In this document: piece by piece, positions 6,844 to 16,207 of the stretch
How positions within the stretch are numbered: the first letter of the stretch is position 1
How the letters are laid out: each line of letters opens with the position of its first letter
From: Flavobacterium soli DSM 19725
GTDB lineage: Bacteria > Bacteroidota > Bacteroidia > Flavobacteriales > Flavobacteriaceae
Direction: 5' to 3'
NCBI RefSeq assembly: GCF_000422705.1
Contig: NZ_AUGO01000002.1
Location: forward strand, 186,001-250,000
Length of the DNA: 64,000 nucleotides
The notes under the pieces: generated by a model
What the model was told of the DNA's origin: nothing
Seen by the model: the letters and a program-made list of their open reading frames with translations, nothing else
The model's database searches: none
Made by a program: the position numbers and the translations under genes

Positions 6844-7098
6844 TTATGATTTTGGAATTTTTTTGATAAATTCTCGTCCAACTCCAGTTTTTAAATATTT
6901 TTCATATTGCATTGCTTCAGTTTTTGAATTAAAAAATGTTATATGAATTACTTTCCAAGGTCGAAATTTGATAGTATGCCCTTTAGTTGCAAGTTCATTA
7001 TGAGATTTAAATCTTGAAATTAAATCATAGGTGAAACCTACATAGGTCGTATTGTGTTTTTCAGAATATAAAATGTAGACTACAAATTCATTTTCCAT
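6844..7098 (-). CDS. Small GIY-YIG domain nuclease
   Basis: This 84-residue protein consists of little more than one GIY-YIG endonuclease domain. The two diagnostic strands appear as VYILYS (residues 7-12) and TYVGFT (18-23), followed by DLISRF with the conserved Arg29 and a later EAMQYEKYLK helix carrying the catalytic Glu. It resembles the YhbQ/UPF0213-type single-domain group. The gene lies between a tRNA-fMet remnant with a copied terminator and the intact tRNA-fMet unit, so it may have moved with, or driven, the local duplication. Its biological role is unknown. Confidence 0.85.
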   Translation of the reverse strand: MENEFVVYILYSEKHNTTYVGFTYDLISRFKSHNELATKGHTIKFRPWKVIHITFFNSKTEAMQYEKYLKTGVGREFIKKIPKS

Positions 7099-7112
7099 TT
7101 CAAAATTGTTTT

Positions 7113-7145
7113 AAAAACAAAAAAGCCTCATATTTCTATGAAGCT
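7113..7145 (-). terminator. Terminator of the tRNA-fMet cluster
   Basis: A 9-bp stem (7124-7132 with 7137-7145) closed by a GAAA loop is followed on the minus strand by TTTTTTGTTTTT. It lies 9 bp after the last intact tRNA. Confidence 0.75.
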
Positions 7146-7154
7146 TTTCCTTTG

Positions 7155-7227
<73 letters not shown>

Positions 7228-7255
7228 ATGTGCGTTTGTGTTTCAATATGTTTTG

Positions 7256-7332
7256 TTTTGAGAATTGGATTAGAACCTGTGTCCGCCGCGGCGGATATGA
7301 GCCCAAGGAGCTACCTACTGCTCTATCCCGCG
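7256..7332 (-). pseudogene. Decayed tRNA-fMet copy
   Basis: The first half, with acceptor 5' strand, D arm and CTCAT anticodon loop, matches the intact tRNAs. The anticodon 3' strand is replaced by a TCCGCCGCGGCGGA palindrome, the T loop has lost its conserved CG, and the 3' acceptor strand no longer pairs. The spacer on its 5' side repeats the spacer after copy 1, so it arose by tandem duplication of a unit of about 105 bp. Confidence 0.75.
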
Positions 7333-7390
7333 ATGTGCGTTTGTATTCTCAATATGTTTTTTGTTTACCAATTGAATCAGTAAAACTTAG

Positions 7391-7463
<73 letters not shown>

Positions 7464-7552
7464 ATGTTTCGAGTGCAAATTTACAACGATTATCTTGAAA
7501 AACAAGCATTTTGATGAAAAATGTTTTATTTCCTGTATTCGGCTGATATGAC

Positions 7553-7560
7553 TACCTTTG
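7553..7560 (+). promoter_or_regulatory. -7 box of era
   Basis: TACCTTTG matches TAnnTTTG exactly and lies 21 bp before the era ATG at 7582. No convincing TTG at the usual spacing was seen. Confidence 0.5.
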
Positions 7561-7581
7561 CAAAATATAAATAAAGAATAA

Positions 7582-8463
7582 ATGTCACACAAAGCAGGTT
7601 TTGTAAATATTATCGGTAATCCAAATGTTGGAAAATCGACCTTGATGAATGCTTTCGTCGGGGAAAGATTGTCCATTATTACTTCAAAAGCACAAACAAC
7701 ACGTCATAGAATTTTAGGGATTGTAAACGGAGACGATTTTCAGGTAATCCTTTCGGATACGCCAGGAATCATCAAGCCGGCTTATGAAATGCAGGAATCG
7801 ATGATGAATTTTGTGAAATCCGCTTTTGAAGATGCTGATATCCTGATTTATATGGTGGAAATTGGAGAGCAGGCATTGAAAGATGAAGCTTTCTTTAATA
7901 AAATTATCCATGCTAAGATTCCGGTTTTGCTCTTGTTGAACAAGATTGACAATTCGAATCAGGAACAATTGGAAGAGCAGGTTGCGTTTTGGACGGAGAA
8001 AGTGCCGAATGCTGAAATTTTTGCGATTTCGGCTTTGCAGAATTTTAATGTAAAGGAAGTTTTTACCAGAATCATAGACTTGCTTCCGGAATCGCCAGCT
8101 TATTATCCGAAAGATACTTTGACGGACAAGCCAGAACGTTTTTTTGTGAATGAAACGATTCGTGAGAAAATCCTTTTGAACTACAGCAAGGAGATTCCGT
8201 ATGCCGTTGAAATTGAAACGGAGGAATTTTTGGAGGATGAAAACATCATCAGAATCCGTTCGCTAATTATGGTGGAACGCGATACACAAAAAGGAATCAT
8301 CATCGGACATAAAGGTGCGGCTTTGAAAAAAGTTGGTGTTGAAGCCAGAGCTGATTTGGAAAAATTCTTCGGGAAACAGATTCACATTGAAATGTATGTG
8401 AAGGTGAACAAGAACTGGAGAAGTAATGCGAATATGTTGAAGCGATTTGGGTATAATCAGTAG
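7582..8463 (+). CDS. era: GTPase Era
   Basis: This 293-residue essential GTPase binds the 3' end of 16S rRNA and helps 30S subunit maturation. The P-loop is GNPNVGKST at residues 12-20, G3 is DTPG, and G4 is NKID. The C-terminal KH domain has the expected IGHKGAALKKVG turn near residue 235. Size and domain order are standard. It is followed, after a spacer with a repeat element, by the related GTPase gene der on the same strand. Confidence 0.97.
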   Translation: MSHKAGFVNIIGNPNVGKSTLMNAFVGERLSIITSKAQTTRHRILGIVNGDDFQVILSDTPGIIKPAYEMQESMMNFVKSAFEDADILIYMVEIGEQALKDEAFFNKIIHAKIPVLLLLNKIDNSNQEQLEEQVAFWTEKVPNAEIFAISALQNFNVKEVFTRIIDLLPESPAYYPKDTLTDKPERFFVNETIREKILLNYSKEIPYAVEIETEEFLEDENIIRIRSLIMVERDTQKGIIIGHKGAALKKVGVEARADLEKFFGKQIHIEMYVKVNKNWRSNANMLKRFGYNQ

Positions 8464-8527
8464 GTGAGTGGTCAGTATTCAGTTACTAGTGATCAGTTTG
8501 TCGGAAAGATTAATAGAAGCCTAAAGT

Positions 8528-8660
8528 TTTTCTCCCGAAACTTCGGGATAGCCCCGAATGGAGGGAAAATCCTTTTTTGTTTTTCCTTTAAAAACAAAAA
8601 AGATTTGGAAGGAAGGCGGGAATATGGATTGAACAAATGCCTTTAGTTTCGCTCCTAGAA
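8528..8660. repeat. Flavobacterial intergenic structured repeat with a REP-like palindrome
   Basis: The era-der spacer holds the palindrome TCCCGAAACTTCGGGA (8533-8548), then a GATAGCCCCG block, then a long AT-rich hairpin formed by TCCTTTTTTGTTTTT and its complement (about 8569-8604). The same palindrome recurs at 40858-40873 and a perfect variant at 37819-37834. A 60-codon frame here (8464-8646) is not a believable gene. Confidence 0.65.
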
Positions 8661-8714
8661 AACATAAGAAATAATCACGTCAAAGGGTTGCTGTGAACTG
8701 TGAAGTAAAAAGAG

Positions 8715-8722
8715 TACCTTTG
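8715..8722 (+). promoter_or_regulatory. -7 box of der
   Basis: TACCTTTG matches the Bacteroidota -7 consensus exactly and lies 64 bp before the der ATG. The nearest TTG is 24 bp upstream, slightly beyond the usual range. Confidence 0.45.
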
Positions 8723-8786
8723 CAAAAAATATAAGATGCTGTTTTTAGAATCTAAAATCTAAAATCTACATTCTAAAATAAATAAA

Positions 8787-10097
8787 ATGAATAACATTGT
8801 TGCCATTGTAGGAAGACCAAACGTAGGGAAATCGACGTTGTTTAACCGATTGATTAAGAGAAGAGAAGCTATTGTTGACTCGGTTTCGGGTGTGACCCGT
8901 GACAGGAATTATGGAAAAAGTGAATGGAACGGGAAGGAGTTTTCGGTGATTGACACAGGTGGTTATATCCGAGGTTCTGAAGATGTTTTTGAAGCAGAAA
9001 TCAGGAAACAGGTGGAGCTTGCTATCGATGAGGCCGATGTAATCATTTTTGTGGTGGATGTTGAGGAAGGTATCACGCCAATGGATGATACGGTTGCGAA
9101 GTTATTGCGTAAGGTTACCAAACCGGTTTTGTTGGCCGTGAACAAGGTGGATAATGCGATGCGTGAAAAAGATGCTATAGAGTTTTATAATCTAGGATTA
9201 GGGGAATATTATACGTTTGCAAGTATTTCTGGAAGTGGAACTGGGGATTTGATGGATGCATTGATTGATGCTTTTCCAGAGAAACCACAGCCGACTCAGG
9301 AAGAAATAGAATTGCCTCGTTTTGCAGTTGTAGGTCGTCCGAATGCTGGAAAATCAAGCTTTATCAATGCCTTGATTGGTAAGGAACGTTTTATGGTGAC
9401 AGATATCGCTGGAACAACTCGTGATGCGATTGATACCAAATTTGATCGTTTTGGATTTGAATTTAACTTGGTGGATACTGCGGGAATTCGTAGAAAAGCC
9501 AAAGTGAAGGAAGATTTGGAGTTTTATTCGGTGATGCGATCGGTTCGTGCGATTGAACATGCCGATGTTTGTATCTTGATTATAGATGCAACTCGTGGAT
9601 TTGAAGGGCAGGACCAAAGTATATTTTGGTTAGCCGAGAAAAACAGGAAAGGGGTTGTAATTTTGGTAAACAAATGGGATTTGGTGGAGAAAGACACGAT
9701 GTCAACGCGTGATTATGAAGCTAAAATCAGGGAAGAATTGATGCCATTTACGGATGTGCCTATTCTTTTCGTATCGGCTTTGACAAAGCAACGTTTGTTG
9801 AAAGCTTTGGAAGCTACGGTTCAAGTATATGAGGCGAGAAAACTAAGAATACCCACTTCAAAATTCAACGATTATATGTTGAAAGTAATAGAGGGTTATC
9901 CGCCACCAGCTTTGAAAGGGAAATATGTGAAGATTAAATATTGTATGCAATTGCCAACCGCAACGCCACAGTTTGTGTTTTTTGCGAATTTGCCACAGTA
10001 TGTGAAAGAGCCTTACAAGCGTTTCTTGGAAAATAAAATTCGTGAGAATTGGGATTTTTCTGGAGTTCCTATAGATATTTATATTAGGGAGAAATAG
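8787..10097 (+). CDS. der: GTPase Der (EngA)
   Basis: This 436-residue ribosome-assembly GTPase has two tandem G domains. The P-loops are GRPNVGKST near residue 9 and GRPNAGKSS near residue 182, and each is followed by DTGG or DTAG and NKVD or NKWD. The C-terminal KH-like domain (from about 350) ends in the typical [14 protein letters not shown] segment. The length is normal. It acts on the 50S subunit. Confidence 0.97.
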   Translation: MNNIVAIVGRPNVGKSTLFNRLIKRREAIVDSVSGVTRDRNYGKSEWNGKEFSVIDTGGYIRGSEDVFEAEIRKQVELAIDEADVIIFVVDVEEGITPMDDTVAKLLRKVTKPVLLAVNKVDNAMREKDAIEFYNLGLGEYYTFASISGSGTGDLMDALIDAFPEKPQPTQEEIELPRFAVVGRPNAGKSSFINALIGKERFMVTDIAGTTRDAIDTKFDRFGFEFNLVDTAGIRRKAKVKEDLEFYSVMRSVRAIEHADVCILIIDATRGFEGQDQSIFWLAEKNRKGVVILVNKWDLVEKDTMSTRDYEAKIREELMPFTDVPILFVSALTKQRLLKALEATVQVYEARKLRIPTSKFNDYMLKVIEGYPPPALKGKYVKIKYCMQLPTATPQFVFFANLPQYVKEPYKRFLENKIRENWDFSGVPIDIYIREK

Positions 10098-10143
10098 ATT
10101 TTCGGAAATTTTGATTTAAATTTGAGTAGGAAATATTTTGATT

Positions 10144-10326
10144 ATGAAAATTCAATTTCAAACTAAAGACGAAAGCAATAAGACACAATTGGAAGATTTT
10201 TTGAAACTTTCCAAGGGTGAACGTATTTATAGTTTTTTGAGATTGATGTATCAGATGAAACAGTTTCCAATGAAGGAAGAACCATCAAAATCAGGAAATT
10301 TTGTAATCACTATAAAGTCAAAGTAA
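10144..10326 (+). CDS. Small protein coupled to a nucleotidyltransferase; function unknown
   Basis: This 60-residue basic, hydrophilic protein begins at the ATG at 10144; a TTG six bases earlier is less likely. It has a KLSKGERIYSFLRLMYQMKQF helix-like centre and no known DNA-binding motif. Its stop overlaps the start of the next gene (TAATG), so the two are coupled, as in toxin-antitoxin pairs. Whether it is an antitoxin or an accessory subunit cannot be told from the sequence. Confidence 0.65.
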   Translation: MKIQFQTKDESNKTQLEDFLKLSKGERIYSFLRLMYQMKQFPMKEEPSKSGNFVITIKSK

Positions 10327-10802
10327 TGTCTCAACCCTGGGAAGAAAACATTGAAAGCTTTGTAAGATTAGCCAATAAGCATAAGGTTAGGATGTTGATG
10401 GTTGGTGGTGGAGCTGTTAATTTTCATGGTTATCAACGACATTCTGCAGATGTAGATTTTTGGATTGAAACTACAGATGAAAATTTTAGAAAACTTGTGG
10501 CAGTTTTTAATGAGATGGGATATGAGATACTCGATTTTCCAGAAACGGTTAAGAATCAACAGCAAAATATTTCGATAAAGTTTTCGCCATTGGATTTGGA
10601 TTTAGAATTAATCACCAATTTTTCTGTCAATAAATCATTTGATGAAGCTTATAATGATAGTGAAAAAGTTACTGTAAAAAACAATGACTTTTTAAGCTGG
10701 AATGTACTTTCGCTAGAAGATTTAATCACTAGTAAAGTCAAAGCCAGCCGACCGAAAGATTTACTTGATATCCAGCAACTAAGAGAAATTAATAAAAAAT
10801 AG
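10326..10802 (+). CDS. MNT/AbiEii-like nucleotidyltransferase domain protein
   Basis: This 158-residue protein has a minimal nucleotidyltransferase fold. GGG (27-29) is followed by NFHGYQRHSADVDFW with the metal-binding Asp42 and Asp44, and a third acidic strand (LDLDLEL) lies near residue 93. The C-terminal SLEDLITSKVKASRPKDLLDI is the pattern seen after the catalytic core in AbiEii and related NTases. Such proteins include type IV toxins and tRNA-modifying toxins. The gene overlaps by one base with a 60-residue partner, so a two-gene toxin-antitoxin-like unit is plausible but unproven. Confidence 0.75.
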   Translation: MSQPWEENIESFVRLANKHKVRMLMVGGGAVNFHGYQRHSADVDFWIETTDENFRKLVAVFNEMGYEILDFPETVKNQQQNISIKFSPLDLDLELITNFSVNKSFDEAYNDSEKVTVKNNDFLSWNVLSLEDLITSKVKASRPKDLLDIQQLREINKK

Positions 10803-10807
10803 TTCTA

Positions 10808-10831
10808 AAGCCGAAGCGAAAGTTTCGGGTT
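10808..10831 (+). terminator. Terminator of the nucleotidyltransferase unit
   Basis: A 10-position stem with one mismatch and a GAAA loop (10818-10821) is followed by GTTTTTTATTT. It begins just after the stop codon. Confidence 0.65.
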
Positions 10832-10903
10832 TTTTATTTAAATCAGATACCAATTCTTCTAAACACTTATATTTTACTATTTTTATCGTTCTAAAAAACA
10901 AGA

Positions 10904-12340
10904 ATGCTATTCAATACAGTTAGTTTTGCGATTTTTCTGCCAGTTGTTTTGGTGCTGTATTGGTTTGTCACTTCAAAAAACCTAAAGCTTCAAAACCTAT
11001 TGTTGCTTTTGTCAAGCTACTTTTTTTATGCCTGTTGGGATTATCGGTTTTTGTTTTTGTTGATTTTTTCTACTGGATTGGATTATTTTACAGCAATTAA
11101 AATTGATGATACATCCAATGTCAAGCTAAAGAAGTTTTGGCTTTGGTTGAGTATCTGCATCAATTTAGGTTTTCTTAGCGTTTTTAAATATTATAATTTT
11201 TTTATTGAATCGTTTTCCGAAGGGCTTTCCTCTTTCGGTGTAGAAAATAGCTTGTGGACGCTAAATATAATTCTTCCTGTTGGAATTTCGTTCTATACTT
11301 TTCATGGTTTGTCTTATATTATCGATGTTTACAAGGAAAGGATAAAACCTGAAAAATATTTTATAGATTATGGTGTTTTTGTAAGTTTCTTTCCGCTTTT
11401 AGTAGCGGGACCCATTGAAAGAGCAACTCACTTATTGCCACAGATTAAGAAAAAAAGATTTTTTTCTGATGTTTGTTTTAGAGATGGTTTGAAGCAAATT
11501 TTATGGGGGCTTTTTAAAAAAGTTGTTATTGCTGATAATTGTGCAAGATATGTAAATGTGGTTTTTGATAATTCTGATGATTATTCAGGAAGTACCTTAG
11601 TCTTAGTAGCGATTCTATTTGCGTTTCAAATTTATGGAGACTTCTCGGGATATTCGGACATTGCATTAGGTTCAGCCCGGCTTTTTGGGATTGATCTACT
11701 TAAAAACTTTGCTTTTCCTTATTTTTCAAGAGATATTGCCGAGTTTTGGCGACGTTGGCATATTTCACTTTCTTCGTGGTTTAAAGATTATGTCTATATT
11801 CCGTTAGGAGGTTCAAGGGGAACAATGCTAAAACAGGTTAAAAATATATTTATAATTTTTCTTTTGAGTGGATTTTGGCATGGTGCTAATTGGACATTTG
11901 TTTTTTGGGGACTTATTAATGCAATTTACTTTTTGCCCCTTTTGCTATTGAATAGGAATCGAAATAATATTGAAATTGTAGCAGCTAAAAGTTTTTTCCC
12001 TTCTATGAAAGAATCTCTACAGATGCTATTTACTTTTGGACTTACAACTTTTGCTTGGATCTTTTTCCGTTCAAATAGTCTTCAGGATGCTTTTTCGTTT
12101 ATATCAAATATTTTTACGAAATCATTGTTTTTAAAGCCAGAAATCCATCCAAAAACGACCGTTATGTTGATTTTTGTTTTTATAATTATTGAATGGTTCG
12201 GAAGAAGAGATGAATATGCCATTGCTAAAATGTTTCAAGATCAACCTAGATTTATTAGATGGACGTTCTATTATTTGATTGTATTTGCCATTTTTTATTT
12301 CAGTGAAAATGAACGCCAATTTATTTATTTCCAATTCTAA
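10904..12340 (+). CDS. MBOAT family O-acyltransferase (AlgI-like)
   Basis: This 478-residue polytopic membrane protein has about ten hydrophobic helices. The MBOAT signatures are present: PLLVAGPIERATHLLPQI, FWRRWHISLSSWFKDYVYIPLGG, and the catalytic His326 in SGFWHGANWTF. By homology to AlgI and DltB it transfers acyl groups, usually acetyl, across the membrane to a cell-surface polymer. The next gene starts directly after its stop codon and encodes an SGNH-like partner, so the two likely act together. The acceptor polymer is unknown. Confidence 0.92.
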   Translation: MLFNTVSFAIFLPVVLVLYWFVTSKNLKLQNLLLLLSSYFFYACWDYRFLFLLIFSTGLDYFTAIKIDDTSNVKLKKFWLWLSICINLGFLSVFKYYNFFIESFSEGLSSFGVENSLWTLNIILPVGISFYTFHGLSYIIDVYKERIKPEKYFIDYGVFVSFFPLLVAGPIERATHLLPQIKKKRFFSDVCFRDGLKQILWGLFKKVVIADNCARYVNVVFDNSDDYSGSTLVLVAILFAFQIYGDFSGYSDIALGSARLFGIDLLKNFAFPYFSRDIAEFWRRWHISLSSWFKDYVYIPLGGSRGTMLKQVKNIFIIFLLSGFWHGANWTFVFWGLINAIYFLPLLLLNRNRNNIEIVAAKSFFPSMKESLQMLFTFGLTTFAWIFFRSNSLQDAFSFISNIFTKSLFLKPEIHPKTTVMLIFVFIIIEWFGRRDEYAIAKMFQDQPRFIRWTFYYLIVFAIFYFSENERQFIYFQF

Positions 12341-13255
12341 ATGAAAAACAGCATTCAAAAGATTTTTATTTTTTTAATTCCCATCTTTTTGGCTTGGGTC
12401 TTTGTGGAGTATTTTTACCAAACGGTTCCTAATAATTATACCTCGAAACATGAAAACATTAACAAAAATATCAATGAAATCGAGGTTTTGCTTTTTGGGA
12501 GTTCTCATTGTTTGTATGGATTAAACCCTAAATTTTTTTCAAAAAACACCTTCAATCTTTCAGGAATCAGCCAGACTATTTATTTTGACAAACTGCTTTT
12601 GGAAAAATATATAGACCGTTTGCCTAAACTCAAACAAGTGGTTTTTTGTGTTGAGTATACCAATTTGAGTCAGAAAGATAATACACAGGAGGATGTTTTT
12701 AGGAAATATTATTATGAAAGATTCATGGACCTGGATGTGCCAATTGTATCAGATTATGACCCAAAAAAATATAGTTTGGCCTTGACTAGAAGTTTGGGAG
12801 CTTCCTTGGATTTGATGTCAAAATATTATAAAAAGGGAACCATACTAAATTGTGATGCAAAAGGTTGGGGAAATGATTATAAAAAAGAAAGAAGAATTTC
12901 TCCTGATATTGTGGCAAAAGAACGAGTAGCGGCCCATGAAGATGGTTCTATAGACTTTACGCTAAATAAAAAAAGAATTAACTATCTCATTCAAGAATGC
13001 AAAAAACGAAATATTGAAGTTTTGATTGTTTCGATGCCAGTTTCTAAAGCTTATTCTGAAAATTTAAATAAAGAGAAATTGCAACTTATATTTGACACAT
13101 GTAAAGAGCTAGAAACTTCTAATCTTGATAATGTCTATTACCTAAACCTTTTTGATGACCGTCGTTTTGTGGATGAAGATTTCTTCGATGCGGATCATTT
13201 AAACGAAATAGGAGCTGAAAAGTGTTCTAAAATTGTAAATACCTTTTGTAAATAA
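12341..13255 (+). CDS. Membrane-anchored SGNH-hydrolase-like partner of MBOAT
   Basis: This 304-residue protein has one N-terminal membrane anchor (about residues 8-26) and an extracytoplasmic domain. Residues around 50-60 read LLFGSSHCLYGLNP, an SGNH-type first block with the nucleophile Ser. The last block FFDADHLNEIGAEK holds the Asp-X-X-His pair. This mirrors AlgX/AlgJ or DltD proteins, which complete acyl transfer begun by an MBOAT. The ATG follows the MBOAT stop with no gap, indicating one operon. Confidence 0.75.
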   Translation: MKNSIQKIFIFLIPIFLAWVFVEYFYQTVPNNYTSKHENINKNINEIEVLLFGSSHCLYGLNPKFFSKNTFNLSGISQTIYFDKLLLEKYIDRLPKLKQVVFCVEYTNLSQKDNTQEDVFRKYYYERFMDLDVPIVSDYDPKKYSLALTRSLGASLDLMSKYYKKGTILNCDAKGWGNDYKKERRISPDIVAKERVAAHEDGSIDFTLNKKRINYLIQECKKRNIEVLIVSMPVSKAYSENLNKEKLQLIFDTCKELETSNLDNVYYLNLFDDRRFVDEDFFDADHLNEIGAEKCSKIVNTFCK

Positions 13256-13412
13256 TATTTCTTTTACAGCAATTATCAAATGTAGGTTTTCGGTATCAAA
13301 AATTTGACATAAATGTAATTCTGTTAAATTTTGTGTAAGAAATTATTTCATTTAATACTAAATCACTTAATTCGCAGTTAGTATTGGAACAAAAACAAAA
13401 AACAAAACATTC

Positions 13413-16184
13413 ATGCACAAAACTTATTCGACCTTGCTCTTGCTTTTAGTGGTCAGTTTTTCATCTTTCGGACAAAGCACCATTACGATTAAGGGAAAAA
13501 TCATCGAAGATACTTCGAAACTTCCTTTGGAATCGGCAACTGTTTATCTTACTTCAGCTCAGGATTCGACCATTATCGATTATACGATTTCTGACAAGAA
13601 CGGAAATTTTTCGTTATCGACTAGAAAAATTACAAAGCCTGTTTTTTTGAAAGTTTCCTTTATGGGTTTTGAGGATTATACTCAAGAAATTACCGAATTG
13701 TCTGTGAATAAGGATTTCGGGGTTTTAAATATTAAAGATCAACCCAATAGTTTGAATGAAGTTGTGGTGACGGGCCAAGCTCCACCTGTTAGAATCAAGC
13801 AAGATACTTTGGAATTCAATGCTTCGTCTTTTAAAGTCCGTCCAGATTCAAATGTCGAAGCCCTGCTGAAACAATTGCCTGGTGTTGAGGTCTCTTCTGA
13901 CGGAAAAATCACGGTAAACGGAAAAGAAGTCAATAATATCTTGGTTAACGGAAAACCTTTTTTCGGTAAAGATGGCAAAGTAGCCACTCAAAATTTACCC
14001 GCTGATATTATCGAAAAAGTACAAGTTTCGGATACTAAAACCAAAGAAGAGGAACTGGCGGGACAAGCTGCAAGTTCTGAAGAAAAAACGATTAATTTGA
14101 CGATTCAAGAAGACAAAAACAAAGGCTTGTTTGGGAAATTCAGCGGAGGTTTGGGAACCGATGATCGTTATGAATCCAGCGGATTGATTAATTATTTCAA
14201 GAATGACCAAAAGTTTAGCTTTTTAGGATCTTCAAATAATATCAATTCAGTAGGATTTTCGATGGATGAAGTTTTTGACTCAATGGGTGGTGGTCGAAAC
14301 ATGTATTCCAGTAGTGATGGAAGTTTTAATATCGACGGTCAACAATTTGGTGGCGGAAACGGTATCACACAGTCTAATATGATTGGGTTGAATTATTCGG
14401 ATAAAATAGGCAAGAATATCGATCCGAGTGCGAGTTATTTTTACAATTCCGCCGAAACTGAAAATGATACAAGAAGTAAAATTGAGAATCTTTTGCCAGA
14501 AAATAAATTCACAACAGAATCAATGGGTTCTACAAGAAATGTTAGTAATGGTCATAATGTAAATGTCGAATTTGAAGCGAAATTAGACTCACTGACAACC
14601 TTAAGTGTTCGTCCAAATCTAAGAAAAAACAATTCTAGATTTACGGCAACCAGAGCTCAAAATTCAGTGGATGAATTTGGCGAAGCTTTAAACGAAAGTA
14701 ACAGTTATACAAATAATACTTCCGATAATATGTCTTTTCAGAATGATTTATATTTTTTCAGGAGAATGAAAAAGAAGGGGAGAAGTCTTTCGTTTAATTT
14801 TAATAATGATAACTCTAATAATCAATCGGATAATCAGGATATTTCGTCTACAGTTTTATATAAGGAATCTGTAAATGAAACTATTAGCCGAAATTTGATT
14901 GAAAACAATGAAGATAAAAACGACAAGTATTCGGCTTCTATTACATATTCTGAACCGATAACGGATTCACTGAGTTTTTCTGTTGGAGGTCGTTATACTT
15001 GGAGGAATTCGGTTGATGATACAGAAACTTTTAATTTTGATGGAGCAAACAACCAATATTCGATTAAAAATGATTCCCTTTCAAATTACATTAATTCGAC
15101 AACCAAAATTGTAAATCCATTCGTTTCTTTAAATATTCGAAAAAAGAATTATAGTGGTAGAATTAATTTTGGAACCGAAATTACCCGATTTGAAAACTTC
15201 TCGAATTACTTGGATGAAAATACCAAGTTGAACAAAGATTATATTTTTCCAACAGTGAATGGATATTTCAATTATCGCTTTTCGAAATCAAAATCGGTTT
15301 ACATGAATTACAGGTATTCGGTGAATTTGCCAACTGCCAATCAGATTTTGCCTGTGATCAATATTTCGAATCCGTTGAACACGATTGTAGGAAATCCTGA
15401 TCTGGATCCCACCAAGAGACATGGTTTTTACTTCGGTTTCAATAATTATGATTATGCCACACGTTCAGGATTTTATTTGTATTCTGGAGGAACCATTTAC
15501 AATAATCAGATCGTTTCATCAACGGTTTTTGACGATAGTGCAAAACGAAGCACAACCTTTGAAAACACGGGAACTACTTATGATGGTTATATAGGTTTTA
15601 GTTTGGACAAATCTTTCAAAACAGAAGGTCATACTTTTAAATACAGTTTAGGAATAAGTGCAAATTATGATTTGTCTAAGGGTTTAACCAATAATCAAGC
15701 CTATGAAGCTGAGGCACTTTCGCTAAATCCTGAAGTTGAATTCTCATGGGAATATGGCGAATTGTTGACTATCACTCCAAGTTATCGCTACAATTTTAGC
15801 GATACCAAGTTTAAGAATTATTCGCTTGACGGTTCGTCGAATTTTACCCATAATCTCAAATTAGAAACCACATCCTATTGGCCGAAACATTTTGTATTTG
15901 GAAATGATTTTGGTTATACCTATAATTCTAATATTGCCGATGGTTTCCAGAAGGATTTCTATTTGTGGAACATGAGCTTGGGGTATAATTTCTTTAAGGA
16001 TCAATTATTAGCAAAAGTGAAAGTATATGACTTGCTGGATCAGAATGTGAATGCCACCCGGACCATTACGCCAACAGCCATTCAGGATGTCGAAAACACG
16101 GTTTTGAGACGATATGCTATGTTTTCGTTGACCTATAAAATTGAAAAATTTGCTGGGAAGAAAAAGAATGCTTGGGAAGAATAG
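13413..16184 (+). CDS. TonB-dependent-receptor-like outer membrane beta-barrel protein
   Basis: This 923-residue outer-membrane protein has a signal peptide (residues 1-20, ending FGQS). A carboxypeptidase-regulatory-like domain follows at about 22-105, then a plug-like segment (LNEVVVTGQAPPVRIKQDT; then LKQLPGVEVSSDGKITVNG), and a long barrel rich in aromatic and Asn residues. This is the OMP_b-brl_3 layout common in Flavobacteria. It is a stand-alone gene with no SusD partner, so its cargo is unclear; family members are linked with iron, peptide or biopolymer traffic. A long inverted repeat after the stop probably ends transcription. Confidence 0.85.
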   Translation: MHKTYSTLLLLLVVSFSSFGQSTITIKGKIIEDTSKLPLESATVYLTSAQDSTIIDYTISDKNGNFSLSTRKITKPVFLKVSFMGFEDYTQEITELSVNKDFGVLNIKDQPNSLNEVVVTGQAPPVRIKQDTLEFNASSFKVRPDSNVEALLKQLPGVEVSSDGKITVNGKEVNNILVNGKPFFGKDGKVATQNLPADIIEKVQVSDTKTKEEELAGQAASSEEKTINLTIQEDKNKGLFGKFSGGLGTDDRYESSGLINYFKNDQKFSFLGSSNNINSVGFSMDEVFDSMGGGRNMYSSSDGSFNIDGQQFGGGNGITQSNMIGLNYSDKIGKNIDPSASYFYNSAETENDTRSKIENLLPENKFTTESMGSTRNVSNGHNVNVEFEAKLDSLTTLSVRPNLRKNNSRFTATRAQNSVDEFGEALNESNSYTNNTSDNMSFQNDLYFFRRMKKKGRSLSFNFNNDNSNNQSDNQDISSTVLYKESVNETISRNLIENNEDKNDKYSASITYSEPITDSLSFSVGGRYTWRNSVDDTETFNFDGANNQYSIKNDSLSNYINSTTKIVNPFVSLNIRKKNYSGRINFGTEITRFENFSNYLDENTKLNKDYIFPTVNGYFNYRFSKSKSVYMNYRYSVNLPTANQILPVINISNPLNTIVGNPDLDPTKRHGFYFGFNNYDYATRSGFYLYSGGTIYNNQIVSSTVFDDSAKRSTTFENTGTTYDGYIGFSLDKSFKTEGHTFKYSLGISANYDLSKGLTNNQAYEAEALSLNPEVEFSWEYGELLTITPSYRYNFSDTKFKNYSLDGSSNFTHNLKLETTSYWPKHFVFGNDFGYTYNSNIADGFQKDFYLWNMSLGYNFFKDQLLAKVKVYDLLDQNVNATRTITPTAIQDVENTVLRRYAMFSLTYKIEKFAGKKKNAWEE

Positions 16185-16207
16185 GATGTTTTTAGAATAG
16201 TTGTTTT

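Noticed and set aside
8464..8646. 60-codon frame directly after era
   Set aside because: It consists of the intergenic repeat with the palindrome and AT-rich hairpin; no start context and no protein-like composition.
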